DNA from: Flavobacterium piscinae
Lineage (GTDB): Bacteria > Bacteroidota > Bacteroidia > Flavobacteriales > Flavobacteriaceae
Direction of reading: 5' to 3'
NCBI RefSeq assembly: GCF_004122145.1
Contig: NZ_SBKQ01000006.1
Span: 1-64,000, forward strand
Length of the DNA: 64,000 bases
Shown here: one piece after another, positions 1 to 9,588 of the stretch
Layout of the letters: every line of letters starts with the position of its first letter
Numbering within the stretch: the stretch's first letter is position 1
Position numbers and translations under genes: made by a program
The notes under the pieces: generated by a model
The model's input: only the letters and a program-made list of their open reading frames with translations
What the model was told of the DNA's origin: nothing
Databases searched by the model: none

Positions 1-125
1 ACCTTAATGGAATGCTACATTCAACTCAACCCATCTCTTTGCGAACCGCCGAGTACGTGACCCGTACGCTCGGTGGTGTGAGAGGCTCTTCCTGTCAGTT
101 TCTGGCAGGGCAGTCTACTCGATTA
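1..125 (+). ncRNA. 3' end of a group II intron (domains V and VI), truncated by the window edge
   Basis: Positions 45-77 fold as a domain V hairpin: nine pairs between 45-53 and 69-77, a two-base CG bulge at 67-68, four pairs between 54-57 and 63-66, and a five-base loop. The lower strand carries a CGC in the place of the catalytic triad, the form known for bacterial class C introns. A second stem-loop at about 90-110 followed by the pyrimidine/A-rich end near 115-125 fits domain VI and the 3' splice site. The intron body and any reverse transcriptase would lie left of position 1. The exact 3' boundary is inferred. Confidence 0.72.
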
Positions 126-143
126 GCGGGTCGTAATTTTGTA

Positions 144-1079
144 CTATTTACAATTTCCATTATACTTTGATGATTTAAAAATTAGGCCATAATTATCACA
201 ATCTGATAAATACTCCAAGGCTTCTGATTTATCGGTGCTGTTCAAGTAATATTCTTCTATGATTTTTAGTCCTATGTAGTAACCTAAATCTGCCGGTCTA
301 TTTTCGTCTGTGGAACCACCATATACCCAATCTGAATAATCTGTTATGCCATTCTTAAAATCCGAAATAAAGGACTTCCATAAACTACATTCATTTTTAT
401 TTCCGTAAGAGTGTAGCACAGGATTATTGTCAAGCATTAAAAGATTGCATGTAACGAATTCTGCAAACCCTTCCTTGATTATAGTTGATGGCAGATCTTT
501 GGTGTATTTGTTTTTTTGATAGGTGTGCACTGCTTCGTGAATTATTAAAGGGGTAATGTCTCCTGTTTTGCTTACGACACTTTTAAGCCAAGGAGATAAT
601 TCATCAAAGATTGATGTTGAGTCTGCTGTTATCATTTCTGTTCCGACTAGAATTGTGTTTTTTGACACCGTGCCTCCAGTTCTAAGACAACCAAAAGCAA
701 AACATATCTTTGGAGGTGAAAAGCCTGGTAAAATTTCTGCTAATTTTGACAAATATTTATTTATCTCTTCTACTTGAGAATCAATTTTATTACTATTATC
801 CTTTATGGATGAAAAATAAAGTGGATACCGCTGAATAACGTTGACAACTTCCTCTGCAGTGAACTTTCGAAGTTTTATAAATTTTTTATTTGCTTGTGTA
901 GCCTTGTTGAAATATTCTGTTTGAAAAATAAGAACACTATCAGCTTTTGTACGTGCTGTTTCAAGTAAATTGTACGCATTCCAAAAGTTTCTTATATCAA
1001 CCGTGCTGATTTCTGACTGAGAAAACAATTTACTGCTCGTTAAAATGAAGCAAAACAAGGTGGTAATTATTTGTTTCAT
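144..1079 (-). CDS. Secreted HExxH putative zinc protease (DUF2268/GldB-like)
   Basis: This 311-residue protein begins with a signal peptide of about 20 residues ending near LFSQ, so it should be exported. Residues 181-185 read HEAVH, an HExxH zinc motif, and about 20 residues later comes EGFAEF, whose glutamate could be the third zinc ligand. This layout is that of predicted Zn-dependent proteases of the DUF2268/GldB type found in flavobacteria. No substrate can be assigned. It is transcribed away from the E1 gene's terminator and stands alone. Its stop codon lies only about 20 bases from the group II intron end. Confidence 0.6.
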   Translation of the reverse strand: MKQIITTLFCFILTSSKLFSQSEISTVDIRNFWNAYNLLETARTKADSVLIFQTEYFNKATQANKKFIKLRKFTAEEVVNVIQRYPLYFSSIKDNSNKIDSQVEEINKYLSKLAEILPGFSPPKICFAFGCLRTGGTVSKNTILVGTEMITADSTSIFDELSPWLKSVVSKTGDITPLIIHEAVHTYQKNKYTKDLPSTIIKEGFAEFVTCNLLMLDNNPVLHSYGNKNECSLWKSFISDFKNGITDYSDWVYGGSTDENRPADLGYYIGLKIIEEYYLNSTDKSEALEYLSDCDNYGLIFKSSKYNGNCK

Positions 1080-1202
1080 TGTTTTATTTATTATGCCCGC
1101 TAACTAGTAAATATACGCAAGTTTATATAACTTTTATCAAATATAAAATAAACCATCCAAAGTAAATCATTCCCTTTAAAAAATTATGTTTTACTGTAAA
1201 AC

Positions 1203-1230
1203 AAAAAAACCGCCTAAAAGCGGTTTTAAT
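1203..1230 (-). terminator. Rho-independent terminator of the E1 gene
   Basis: An eight-pair hairpin (AAAACCGC at 1206-1213 with GCGGTTTT at 1220-1227) lies 13 bases beyond the stop of the E1 gene and, read on the minus strand, runs into a T-run. Confidence 0.8.
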
Positions 1231-1242
1231 GTCGTATTTATT

Positions 1243-3648
1243 TTAGTACAGTGCCGGGTAATCTTTTGGGTTCACTTCATGCATCATGGCGTATACTTTT
1301 TCGTAGATGTCTTCGGCGGAGGGTTTACTAAAGTAATCGCCATCCGTTCCATACGCCGGACGATGCGGTTGAGCCGCTAAGGTTTGTGGTTTACTGTCTA
1401 AATAATCATAGCCATTTTGTACATCAAGCACGTGTTGCAAAATAAAGGCAGAAGCTCCACCAGGCACGTCTTCATCTACCACCAAAAGGCGGTTGGTACG
1501 GGCTAAACTTTTCTTAATGTCATGGTTGATGTCAAAAGGTAAAAGGGATTGTATATCAATGATTTCACAATCAATACCTACTTCTAATAATTCTTTTGCA
1601 GCTTGTTCTACCAAACGCAAGGTTGAACCATACGAAACAATGGTAATATCAGTTCCTTTTTTGATGGTTTCCACCACGCCAATAGGGGTTTTAAACGCTC
1701 CTAAATTGGTTGGCATTTTTTCTTTTAAACGATACCCGTTCAAACATTCAACCAGTAGAGCCGGTTCGTCGGTTTCCAATAAAGTGTTATAAAATCCGGC
1801 AGCTTTGGTCATGTTTCGTGGAACCAATACGTGAATACCACGCACGGCATTGATGATCATTCCCATTGGAGAACCGGAATGCCAAACACCTTCTAATCGG
1901 TGGCCACGTGTACGAATAATCAACGGTGCTTTCTGACGGCCTTTGGTGCGGTATTGAAGTGTAGCCAAATCATCACTCATGATTTGAATAGCGTATAGCA
2001 AATAATCTAAATATTGAATTTCGGCAATAGGGCGAAGGCCACGCATCGCCATCCCGATTCCTTGTCCTAAAATAGTGGCTTCACGAATACCGGCATCGGC
2101 TACACGTAACTCGCCGTATTTTTCTTGCATGCCTTCTAAACCTTGGTTTACATCGCCAATGTTTCCTGAATCTTCTCCAAAAACAAGTACTTCAGGGTGT
2201 TTACTGAAAATGGCATCAAAATTATCCCGAAGCACTAAACGTGCATCTACTTCTTCGGCGTTGTTATCATAAGTTGGAACAACTTCTTTGACAGATGTGA
2301 CTTGATGAGCTGATTCAGAAAATAAATGTGAACTAAATTTCGGTTGAATATTCGTCAAGTAGTTTTTAATCCACGTTGCCAATTGCGGTTGACCTTTTTC
2401 ACCCACAATCATCCGAAGCACTTTTCGAGCAATGGTAATAATGTCTTTGCGAATCGGTTCTTTGATTTCTTTTAAATCGTTGGCATATTTTTGAATAAAA
2501 ACGCGGTTAACACTGGTAGAGGCAATGCTTTCTAATAAAGCAACCAACTCGTTTTGCTCTTTTTTAAATGGCTCTAGAAACGCAGTCCAGGCGGCTTTTT
2601 TGCCTTCTAACACTTCTTTTTTGGTTACATTGTCAATTTCCTCAATTTCTTCAGCCGTAGCAATGTTATTGGCAATCATCCACAAACGCATTTGAGCCAA
2701 ACAATCAAATTCGGCTTCCCATGCTAAACGTTCGGCATTTTTGTAGCGTTCATGACTTCCTGATGTGGAGTGACCTTGCGGTTGCGTAAGTTCGTTTACG
2801 TGAATCAACACGGGAACATGTTCTTCCCGGGCTATTTGTGCTGCCCGTTGGTAAGTGCCCACCAAAGCGGCATAATTCCAACCCAACACGTTCATGATTT
2901 CGAACCCTTTGTTGTCTTCATCACGTTGAAATCCTTTCAGAATTTCAGAGATATTTTCTTTGGTAGTCTGATGACGAGCATGCACGGAAATACCGTATTC
3001 ATCATCCCACACACTCATGACCATGGGCACTTGTAAAACTCCGGCAGCGTTGATGGTTTCAAAAAACAGCCCTTCAGAGGTGCTCGCATTACCTATGGTT
3101 CCCCAAGCAATTTCGTTTCCGTTTTCGGAGAATTTATTTTTTTTCGATAAAACCGAAACATTTCTGTAAATTTTAGAAGCTTGTGCCAAACCTAACAAAC
3201 GCGGCATTTGTCCGGCGGTAGGAGAGATGTCGGCACTGGAGTTTTTTTGTTTGGTTAAGTCGTTCCAGTTTCCGTTTTCATCTAGAGAATGAGTTGCAAA
3301 ATGTCCTCCCATTTGGCGACCGGCACTCATTGGATCGTGTTCCAAATCGGTATGACCATATAATCCGGCAAAAAACTGTTGAATTGTTAATTGACCAATG
3401 GCCATCATGAACGTTTGATCGCGGTAATAACCTGAACGGAAATCACCATTTTGAAACGCTTTGGCCATGGCCAATTGCGGCACTTCTTTTCCGTCACCAA
3501 AAATACCGAATTTTGCTTTTCCGGTGAGTACTTCACGTCGGCCTAGAAGCGAACATTCTCTGCTGGTAATGGCAATTTTATAGTCGTTTAAAACTTCTGT
3601 TCGGAAATCCTCAAACGTCATGGCTTGTTTGGTTTCTGGTGCTGTCAT
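1243..3648 (-). CDS. Fused alpha/beta E1 component of a 2-oxoacid dehydrogenase (branched-chain type)
   Basis: The 801-residue protein joins the two halves of a thiamine-diphosphate 2-oxoacid decarboxylase in one chain. The first about 440 residues are the E1 alpha part, with the cofactor region around GTIGNASTSEG and WDDEYGIS. The rest is E1 beta, with FGEDSG, AEIQYLDY and HSGSPMG segments. This fused form is common in Bacteroidota and usually annotated as 2-oxoisovalerate dehydrogenase; it would feed branched acyl-CoA into iso-fatty acid synthesis. E2 and E3 are not nearby. The gene is monocistronic, with a promoter just upstream and a terminator just downstream. Substrate choice is inferred from the family. 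Confidence 0.88.
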   Translation of the reverse strand: MTAPETKQAMTFEDFRTEVLNDYKIAITSRECSLLGRREVLTGKAKFGIFGDGKEVPQLAMAKAFQNGDFRSGYYRDQTFMMAIGQLTIQQFFAGLYGHTDLEHDPMSAGRQMGGHFATHSLDENGNWNDLTKQKNSSADISPTAGQMPRLLGLAQASKIYRNVSVLSKKNKFSENGNEIAWGTIGNASTSEGLFFETINAAGVLQVPMVMSVWDDEYGISVHARHQTTKENISEILKGFQRDEDNKGFEIMNVLGWNYAALVGTYQRAAQIAREEHVPVLIHVNELTQPQGHSTSGSHERYKNAERLAWEAEFDCLAQMRLWMIANNIATAEEIEEIDNVTKKEVLEGKKAAWTAFLEPFKKEQNELVALLESIASTSVNRVFIQKYANDLKEIKEPIRKDIITIARKVLRMIVGEKGQPQLATWIKNYLTNIQPKFSSHLFSESAHQVTSVKEVVPTYDNNAEEVDARLVLRDNFDAIFSKHPEVLVFGEDSGNIGDVNQGLEGMQEKYGELRVADAGIREATILGQGIGMAMRGLRPIAEIQYLDYLLYAIQIMSDDLATLQYRTKGRQKAPLIIRTRGHRLEGVWHSGSPMGMIINAVRGIHVLVPRNMTKAAGFYNTLLETDEPALLVECLNGYRLKEKMPTNLGAFKTPIGVVETIKKGTDITIVSYGSTLRLVEQAAKELLEVGIDCEIIDIQSLLPFDINHDIKKSLARTNRLLVVDEDVPGGASAFILQHVLDVQNGYDYLDSKPQTLAAQPHRPAYGTDGDYFSKPSAEDIYEKVYAMMHEVNPKDYPALY

Positions 3649-3674
3649 AAATCAATAAAAATTCTTGTATCGAA

Positions 3675-3703
3675 CAAATTTAAGTAAAAAGTTCGAAAAA
3701 CAA
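3675..3703 (-). promoter_or_regulatory. Bacteroidota-type promoter for the E1 gene
   Basis: On the minus strand, TTG (3703-3701) is followed after 18 bases by TAAATTTG (3682-3675), matching the TTG-N19-TAnnTTTG promoter of this phylum. The ATG at 3648 would have a leader of roughly 20 bases. Confidence 0.6.
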
Positions 3704-3835
3704 TACAAACAGCATAAAAATAATTTTATGGTATTGATAAAAAACATCTAATTTATTTGTTTTAAATTATGTTTTTTATTGTAAAAAAGCTATATTTATG
3801 AATAAAATGTAATTTATTAAAGATGTAATGATGGA

Positions 3836-6673
3836 TTAAAACCATTTTCGAGTAAATAAACTTACCAACACATTCGGACTTAAAGTGACCATAAATCGGA
3901 TGCGTTCACCGTAATTGCTTTTTCCGACTTCCCAACCGTTGGAAGAGTAAACGGGGAAGTAAAGTTCAAAATAGTCGGTCACCAGATTGAGTCGAATACC
4001 ACTGTCGTACACAAACTTGGCTGATTCATTTTCATTTTTCAATGCACCAAGGTCGCCGTAGACTTCCACCCAATTCCAAATATTTACACTCGAATTAAAC
4101 GTGGTTATCCATTGGTTGGCAAAAGGAGTGTCTAACTTTGCTTTAAATGCTCCTTCCGCCACTATGTATTGTTGACTAAATAGACCGGTGGTTTCAGAAC
4201 GGCCATACAAGCCATAATCAAATAAGTAATCGGTGGGTCGGTCAAGAGCAAAACTAAAGAAGTCTGAATTGGTTTTACGGTATAAAAATGAACCCGCGAA
4301 AAAGCGAAGGTTTACTTGTCGATTACTTTCAAATAATTTTCGATATTCCAATTCAACGGCTGCTTTTCCAAAGGAATTGGCGAGTTGAAGATCGGTTTTG
4401 AATGCAAAATGGTTTTTTACTTCGGTTTTTACATTAAAATACCTCGCATTGAAAATAGAGTAATTTTCATTTCTTCCTTCTAAAGAAACAAAAGGCGATT
4501 CTTCCCGTTCCACAATCACTTGTCGAATCATCAGTGATTCTTTTCGATTGTCACGGTAGTTATCCGGCCGTTTGAAGAACTGTATCATCGGATTAAAACG
4601 AATATAGCCGGCATTCTGAGCATAATCGAAGAATTGTCCGGAAAATTGATAGCGAATCAGGTAAATATCACTGTCTCTACGAAACTGATTTCCAATCAAA
4701 CGAAAGTTTCCAATCATTTTCTGAGTCAAAGTTGAGTAAGCAGGATTGACATCAAAAATAATAGGTTTATCTAAAAATGTTTTATTGTGAAATCGCATTC
4801 CCGGCATCAAACCGTTATACAAGTTATATTCTAAAGTTGGCACATATAAAATTTGATTGTGATAGGGGTCTTCTAAGTCTTTGAGAAAATTAAATTTTAT
4901 CGGACGGTCATTGAATGAATAATTTTTGAGTGATTTCCAGTTGTTTCTCAAGTTGTATTCCGGTACTTCATTTTCATAATTCAATACAATTCGATCGGCA
5001 TCTTTTCGACTTATCGTGATGGTGGAGTCGGTTTTAATGTTTTCCAGCCAATCTTTGAATACGATTTCACCATTTTTCAAACCAAAAATCGGTATAGGAA
5101 CCACGACACCGGTTTTATTACGAACGGTAAAGGCAATGCTGTCATTTGTTTTAGAAACCTCGGTAAATTTATAGTCGATGATGTCTCTGGAATTAATAAT
5201 GGTCTCAAAAAACCAATCAATGTTGTTGGGACAGTTTTGCCTTAATATTTTTTCGAAATCTTTTGATGAGGTTTGTTGGCGTTGATTCAGTTGAATAAAC
5301 GATTGAATACTTTTGGTGGCCAAGTTATTTCCGCAATAGTCATCCAGGTATTTTAAGCTCAAGCCGGCACGGTATTTTCCGGCAATTTGTTCGTTGAATT
5401 TGAGTAACGTGTTTTTAGGATTTCCGATGGGTTGGTCGAGGTTTTTTCTGGCCATCAGCATATAATAATAGCTGTATTGCTTATTAAAATCCAAAGCGAA
5501 TAAATTAAACCCTTTTAATATTTTGAGTTTGGAAATATTACCCATCATTTTCATATCGGGATAATGTTCATCGATGTATTTCATCATGATATGTACTTGG
5601 ATGGCATCGTAGATCCAATTGTCCTCACGAGCGTTTAATTTTAAATTGCTCTTTAAATACTCATAAACATAGGTTTTTAAAAATTTTATTTCATATAAAA
5701 AGTTATCGGGATATGGACTGATGAAAGCGGGAAGTTGATTCAAACCATAAAACGGATTTCGTTCATAATCAGCCTGTGAAACAAGGATAGTTGAATTAGT
5801 AGTTGAACCAATGATTTCATCCGTAAATTTGACAACTCTATCAATGATTACTGCTTTTTGAATATCGTCAAGGCGATTGTCTTTTAAATTCGTATAAACG
5901 TCGGCAATGGCATTTTTATACCGATTAAAGGTGATTTGTTGTTCGGTGTAAATAGAAAAGTCCATTCTGTTTTTTCCTTCCAACGTATAAATTGTATGCT
6001 TACCTTGGTTTTCGATGGATACCATATTCAAATCTGTAAAAAGCCTTTGGTTTTGTGGAGTTTTAAAGGTGATGTGATAATCTGCAGGGGCATTGGTAAT
6101 GTCATCCACATTGTAATTGCTATTGAGACAAAAAGCATTGTTTTCAAATCGTGCCGGGGTTAAAAACCAGTCTTTGAGATGAAAACCACCTTCACTTGTG
6201 TAACCATATTTGGTGAATTTATCACTAGGGATTTTGACTCGATAGGTTAGGTTAAATTTTATTTTTTGGTTGGGAGCCAATTTTTCTTGTAATGAAACTT
6301 CAATCAAATCCGGATGTCTTTCGGGACGACACCAATCTAAAAAAGTTTTATTTTCATCAATGATGGTGATGGCAGAGGTGCTTCCTCTTTCATAAGATTT
6401 TGCCAAGTGAAAACTTCGAACAAATTCATCAGAAAACCGTTTTGCCAGCGGTGTGTTTTTTGCTGAAAATGCATTGTTCCAATCATTCAAAATAATTTTA
6501 CTCAAACTGTCTGTTCCGGTATTGTGAAAAACAATTTCTTGTAAAACGGTCAGCCCTTTTTGTTCGGGAAGCAATTCCACATAAATCGAATTTGTATTTT
6601 GGGCAAAAGAACATTTTCCGCTCAATAATACTGCGAATAAAAAGATAATTTTAACAAAGGAATGCAATGGCAA
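3836..6673 (-). CDS. M1-peptidase-like protein without HExxH, with a C-terminal outer membrane-like region
   Basis: The protein has a signal peptide ending near KCSFAQ, an N-terminal beta-rich region like that of M1 aminopeptidases, and a helical middle. Where an active M1 enzyme has HExxH it reads EIKFLKTYVYEYL (about residue 325), so the zinc ligands are missing. The WIYDAI segment further on resembles the WLDEG helix of the family. The last about 300 residues are rich in alternating aromatic and polar stretches and end in WF, as outer membrane beta-barrels do. A structural or binding role is more likely than peptidase activity. No ATG is available in frame before the signal peptide; translation must start at TTG 6673 or TTG 6667. 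Confidence 0.6.
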   Translation of the reverse strand: MPLHSFVKIIFLFAVLLSGKCSFAQNTNSIYVELLPEQKGLTVLQEIVFHNTGTDSLSKIILNDWNNAFSAKNTPLAKRFSDEFVRSFHLAKSYERGSTSAITIIDENKTFLDWCRPERHPDLIEVSLQEKLAPNQKIKFNLTYRVKIPSDKFTKYGYTSEGGFHLKDWFLTPARFENNAFCLNSNYNVDDITNAPADYHITFKTPQNQRLFTDLNMVSIENQGKHTIYTLEGKNRMDFSIYTEQQITFNRYKNAIADVYTNLKDNRLDDIQKAVIIDRVVKFTDEIIGSTTNSTILVSQADYERNPFYGLNQLPAFISPYPDNFLYEIKFLKTYVYEYLKSNLKLNAREDNWIYDAIQVHIMMKYIDEHYPDMKMMGNISKLKILKGFNLFALDFNKQYSYYYMLMARKNLDQPIGNPKNTLLKFNEQIAGKYRAGLSLKYLDDYCGNNLATKSIQSFIQLNQRQQTSSKDFEKILRQNCPNNIDWFFETIINSRDIIDYKFTEVSKTNDSIAFTVRNKTGVVVPIPIFGLKNGEIVFKDWLENIKTDSTITISRKDADRIVLNYENEVPEYNLRNNWKSLKNYSFNDRPIKFNFLKDLEDPYHNQILYVPTLEYNLYNGLMPGMRFHNKTFLDKPIIFDVNPAYSTLTQKMIGNFRLIGNQFRRDSDIYLIRYQFSGQFFDYAQNAGYIRFNPMIQFFKRPDNYRDNRKESLMIRQVIVEREESPFVSLEGRNENYSIFNARYFNVKTEVKNHFAFKTDLQLANSFGKAAVELEYRKLFESNRQVNLRFFAGSFLYRKTNSDFFSFALDRPTDYLFDYGLYGRSETTGLFSQQYIVAEGAFKAKLDTPFANQWITTFNSSVNIWNWVEVYGDLGALKNENESAKFVYDSGIRLNLVTDYFELYFPVYSSNGWEVGKSNYGERIRFMVTLSPNVLVSLFTRKWF

Positions 6674-6766
6674 TTTTTTAGGTTGAAAGATATTAAATTA
6701 TTTACATCAAAATGTTATTAAAATGTTTAAATTGTTAAAAAAGCCATCTGTAAAGCCTAAAATCAG

Positions 6767-6774
6767 TAAATTTG
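6767..6774 (+). promoter_or_regulatory. Candidate -7 element TAAATTTG for the secreted endonuclease
   Basis: A perfect TAnnTTTG element lies 17 bases before the ATG at 6792. No TTG is found at the usual spacing upstream. If it is used, the ATG at 6723 cannot be the start. Confidence 0.3.
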
Positions 6775-6791
6775 CTAAAACTAAAATTACC

Positions 6792-8753
6792 ATGACAAAA
6801 AGAGTACTTCTTTGGGTCGTCTTTTTATTGCCTTTTTGCTTTAATGCACAAGTGGTTATTAATGAAGTTGATGCCGATACCCCCGGACTGGATGTTCTTG
6901 AAATAGTAGAACTAAAATCTGAAACTCCCTATTTTTCGCTTGACGGTTACATCTTAGTTTTTTTTAATGGTAGTACCGGTGGAACAGGAACGTTAAGTTA
7001 TACATCGATTGATTTAAGTGGTTTAGTTACTGATGGAAACGGAATTGTATTATTAGGAAACTCTCAAGTTAATCCTGCTCCTTCAAGGCTCTTCCCCCAA
7101 AATACAGTGCAAAACGGACCGGATGCCATTGCCATTTACCAAGATGTAATTGATTCATTTCCGATTGATACTCCCGCCACGACTAATAATTTAGTGGATG
7201 CGATAATTTATGGAAATAGTGCCACGCAAGCTACTGCTTTGCAAACCGCTTTAAATGTTTTTGTTCAAACCAACGAAAATGTAAACAGTTTAGCAGCATC
7301 TCAATCAATTCAACGCAAAAATGACGGGACGTATGAAGTGAAAACCCCCACACCACGAGCAAATAATGACGGAACCGGAATTATATACAATGGAATAGAA
7401 GTAATTACTTCAACCACTTTATTGAATGAAGGTGAAAGTGTGACCATTTCATTTGAAACGGATACACCCGTAGCAGAAACAGTTAATTTTACATTGAATT
7501 TAAACAACGGAACATTTTCAACAGATGATTATTCGGGTACAATTTCCATTACGATTCCGATTGGAACTTCTTCAGCTTCCACAATAATTGAAATTTTGAA
7601 TGATGGCCTTAACGATGGAGACGAAGAAATGTCAATTGTTGTTGAGACTTTGCCGGAAGGCTATATCACCTTAAATAATAATGTAAAAGTTCGTGTTTTA
7701 GACGTAAATTTTGAAGTAGCAGAATGGGGAACACCTCTGACACCCACCTACGGAAATGTTTCTAGTACAGCACCGGCAGGCTATTATGCGTCTTTAGAAG
7801 GCCTTTCGGGCAATGCTTTGAAGCAGGCAATTCAAGACATCATTGCCAATCCGGAAGTTGTGCGTGCCCATTCGTATGGCGATGTAGTTGAAATTTTAAA
7901 CAACGCCGATCAAAACCCGGCCAATAATAACCAAGTTTGGTTGATGTATGTGGAGCGTCCGCAAACAAAAATTGATTACCAAACCGGAGCAAGTATTGTA
8001 GGTTTTTGGAATCGAGAACATATTTTTCCGCAATCACGTGGTGGTTTTTCGGGAGGCACTTCCTCGTTTCCGGATGGAATAGACATTTGGTTGCCTACCA
8101 ATGCTAATGATATTTTGGCAGGACATTCGGATGCTCATCACATTCGTTCCGAAGATGGTCAGGAAAACAGTTCCAGAGGTAATCGCGATTATGGAAGTGA
8201 TTATAATGGTCCCACAGGAAATACAGGAACTTGGAAAGGTGATGTAGCCCGTTCTTTATTTTATATGGCTGTTCGTTACAATGGTTTGACTTTAGTGAAT
8301 GGAAATCCTCCGGATACAATTGTGGGACAAATGGGCGACTTAGCTTCGTTGTTAGAATGGAATGAAACGGATCCTTCGGATGATTTTGAAATGAATCGAA
8401 ATAATTACATCTACACCTGGCAATTGAATCGAAATCCGTTTATTGATTATCCGGAATTAGCCAATTATGTTTTTGGCGATAATTTTGGTGACCAATGGTT
8501 TGCTCCGCTAAGTGTAGGGGAAAATAATTTTAGCCAGGTGAAAGTATATCCCATTCCGGCAAGCGATGAAATCACGATTAGTGGTCTTGAAAACGCAGCT
8601 GATGTAACGATTTTTTCTTTAGAAGGCGTTCAAGTTTATCAAACTAAAATGAATGGGTTTACACAATTAAAATTGAATTTAGCTTCGGGAATGTATTTGA
8701 TGAATATTGAATCGGATAGTCAAAAATGGACTAAGAAAATTATCATTAAATAA
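6792..8753 (+). CDS. Secreted endonuclease I with lamin-tail, Calx-beta-like and T9SS sorting domains
   Basis: From the ATG at 6792 the protein has 653 residues and a signal peptide ending at CFNAQ. An in-frame ATG at 6723 would add 23 residues before the signal peptide and is disfavoured. The domains in order are a lamin-tail-like domain (VVINEVDADTPG onwards), a Calx-beta-like strand-rich module (around SVTISFETDT), and an endonuclease I domain with the NREHIFPQS catalytic segment and DAHHIRSED. The last about 75 residues are a type A sorting domain (VYPIPASDEITI to the terminal KKIIIK) that directs export through the type IX system. It probably degrades extracellular DNA or RNA for nutrients. 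It ends at a bidirectional terminator shared with the LOG gene. Confidence 0.87.
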   Translation: MTKRVLLWVVFLLPFCFNAQVVINEVDADTPGLDVLEIVELKSETPYFSLDGYILVFFNGSTGGTGTLSYTSIDLSGLVTDGNGIVLLGNSQVNPAPSRLFPQNTVQNGPDAIAIYQDVIDSFPIDTPATTNNLVDAIIYGNSATQATALQTALNVFVQTNENVNSLAASQSIQRKNDGTYEVKTPTPRANNDGTGIIYNGIEVITSTTLLNEGESVTISFETDTPVAETVNFTLNLNNGTFSTDDYSGTISITIPIGTSSASTIIEILNDGLNDGDEEMSIVVETLPEGYITLNNNVKVRVLDVNFEVAEWGTPLTPTYGNVSSTAPAGYYASLEGLSGNALKQAIQDIIANPEVVRAHSYGDVVEILNNADQNPANNNQVWLMYVERPQTKIDYQTGASIVGFWNREHIFPQSRGGFSGGTSSFPDGIDIWLPTNANDILAGHSDAHHIRSEDGQENSSRGNRDYGSDYNGPTGNTGTWKGDVARSLFYMAVRYNGLTLVNGNPPDTIVGQMGDLASLLEWNETDPSDDFEMNRNNYIYTWQLNRNPFIDYPELANYVFGDNFGDQWFAPLSVGENNFSQVKVYPIPASDEITISGLENAADVTIFSLEGVQVYQTKMNGFTQLKLNLASGMYLMNIESDSQKWTKKIIIK

Positions 8754-8787
8754 ATACGTATCTTACTTACAGAATCACTTTAGAAAA

Positions 8788-8828
8788 GAAAAACCGCAAA
8801 TTTCGTTTTGATTTTGCGGTTTTTTTTA
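8788..8828. terminator. Bidirectional terminator between convergent genes
   Basis: AAACCGCAAA pairs with TTTTGCGGTTT around an 11-base loop, with an A-run on one side and a run of eight T on the other, so it can stop transcription from both the endonuclease gene and the LOG gene. Confidence 0.82.
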
Positions 8829-8831
8829 TGT

Positions 8832-9557
8832 TTAAAAGTTTGGACTTAAATTGTATTTTTTATAGAAGGCATCGAGCACTTCAACAACTTCATCTTCAGT
8901 ATCCACTACTTTTATTAAATTCATATCTTCCGGACTGGCATTTTTCTGTTTGTCAATCATAACGTTTTGAATCCAATCTAATAGGCCGGACCAAAATTCA
9001 GTTCCAACCAAAATAATCGGGAATTTTCCAATTTTTTTCGTTTGAATTAAGGTTACGGCTTCAAACAATTCATCCAGCGTTCCAAATCCACCAGGCATCA
9101 CCACAAATCCTTGTGAATATTTGACAAACATAACTTTGCGAACAAAGAAATAATCAAAATTTAGGTTTTTATCTTTATCAATATACGGATTGAAGTGTTG
9201 CTCAAATGGCAATTCAATATTCAATCCTACCGAAGTTCCTTCACCTCGATGTGCTCCTTTGTTTCCGGCTTCCATAATACCTGGACCACCACCGGTAATC
9301 ACACCATATCCGGCTTTACTGATTTTGTAAGCAATGCGTTCAGCCAATTGGTAATATTTATCTTCCGGTTTTGTTCTTGCCGAACCAAAAATAGAAACAC
9401 AAGGCCCAATTCTGGCCATACTTTCATATCCGTTTACAAACTCGGACATGATTTTAAAAATTGCCCAAGAGTCATTGGTTCGTATCTCATTCCACGTTTT
9501 TTGCTTGAATTTTTCTTGTATTCTGTGGTCTTCGTTTTCGTACTGGTCTGCAGCCAT
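8832..9557 (-). CDS. LOG-family protein (TIGR00730), nucleoside-5'-monophosphate phosphoribohydrolase-like
   Basis: The 241-residue Rossmann-like protein carries both LOG motifs: GGGPGIMEAGNKGA in the middle and PGGFGTLDELFE about 70 residues later. Members hydrolyse nucleoside 5'-monophosphates to base and ribose 5-phosphate; plant and some bacterial ones activate cytokinins, while in most bacteria the job is unclear. The gene follows uvrA with a 31-base gap and is probably co-transcribed with it. The usual length is 180-250 residues, so it is complete. Confidence 0.85.
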   Translation of the reverse strand: MAADQYENEDHRIQEKFKQKTWNEIRTNDSWAIFKIMSEFVNGYESMARIGPCVSIFGSARTKPEDKYYQLAERIAYKISKAGYGVITGGGPGIMEAGNKGAHRGEGTSVGLNIELPFEQHFNPYIDKDKNLNFDYFFVRKVMFVKYSQGFVVMPGGFGTLDELFEAVTLIQTKKIGKFPIILVGTEFWSGLLDWIQNVMIDKQKNASPEDMNLIKVVDTEDEVVEVLDAFYKKYNLSPNF

Positions 9558-9588
9558 TTTTCTTTTCTTTTAAAATTAAACAAACATG

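Noticed and set aside
1186-1380. A 64-residue frame over the E1 terminator and 3' end
   Set aside because: It lies opposite the E1 gene and spans its terminator; no support.
6723-6791. A start at ATG 6723 for the secreted endonuclease
   Set aside because: It would put 23 basic residues before the signal peptide, and a -7 promoter element lies inside that stretch.
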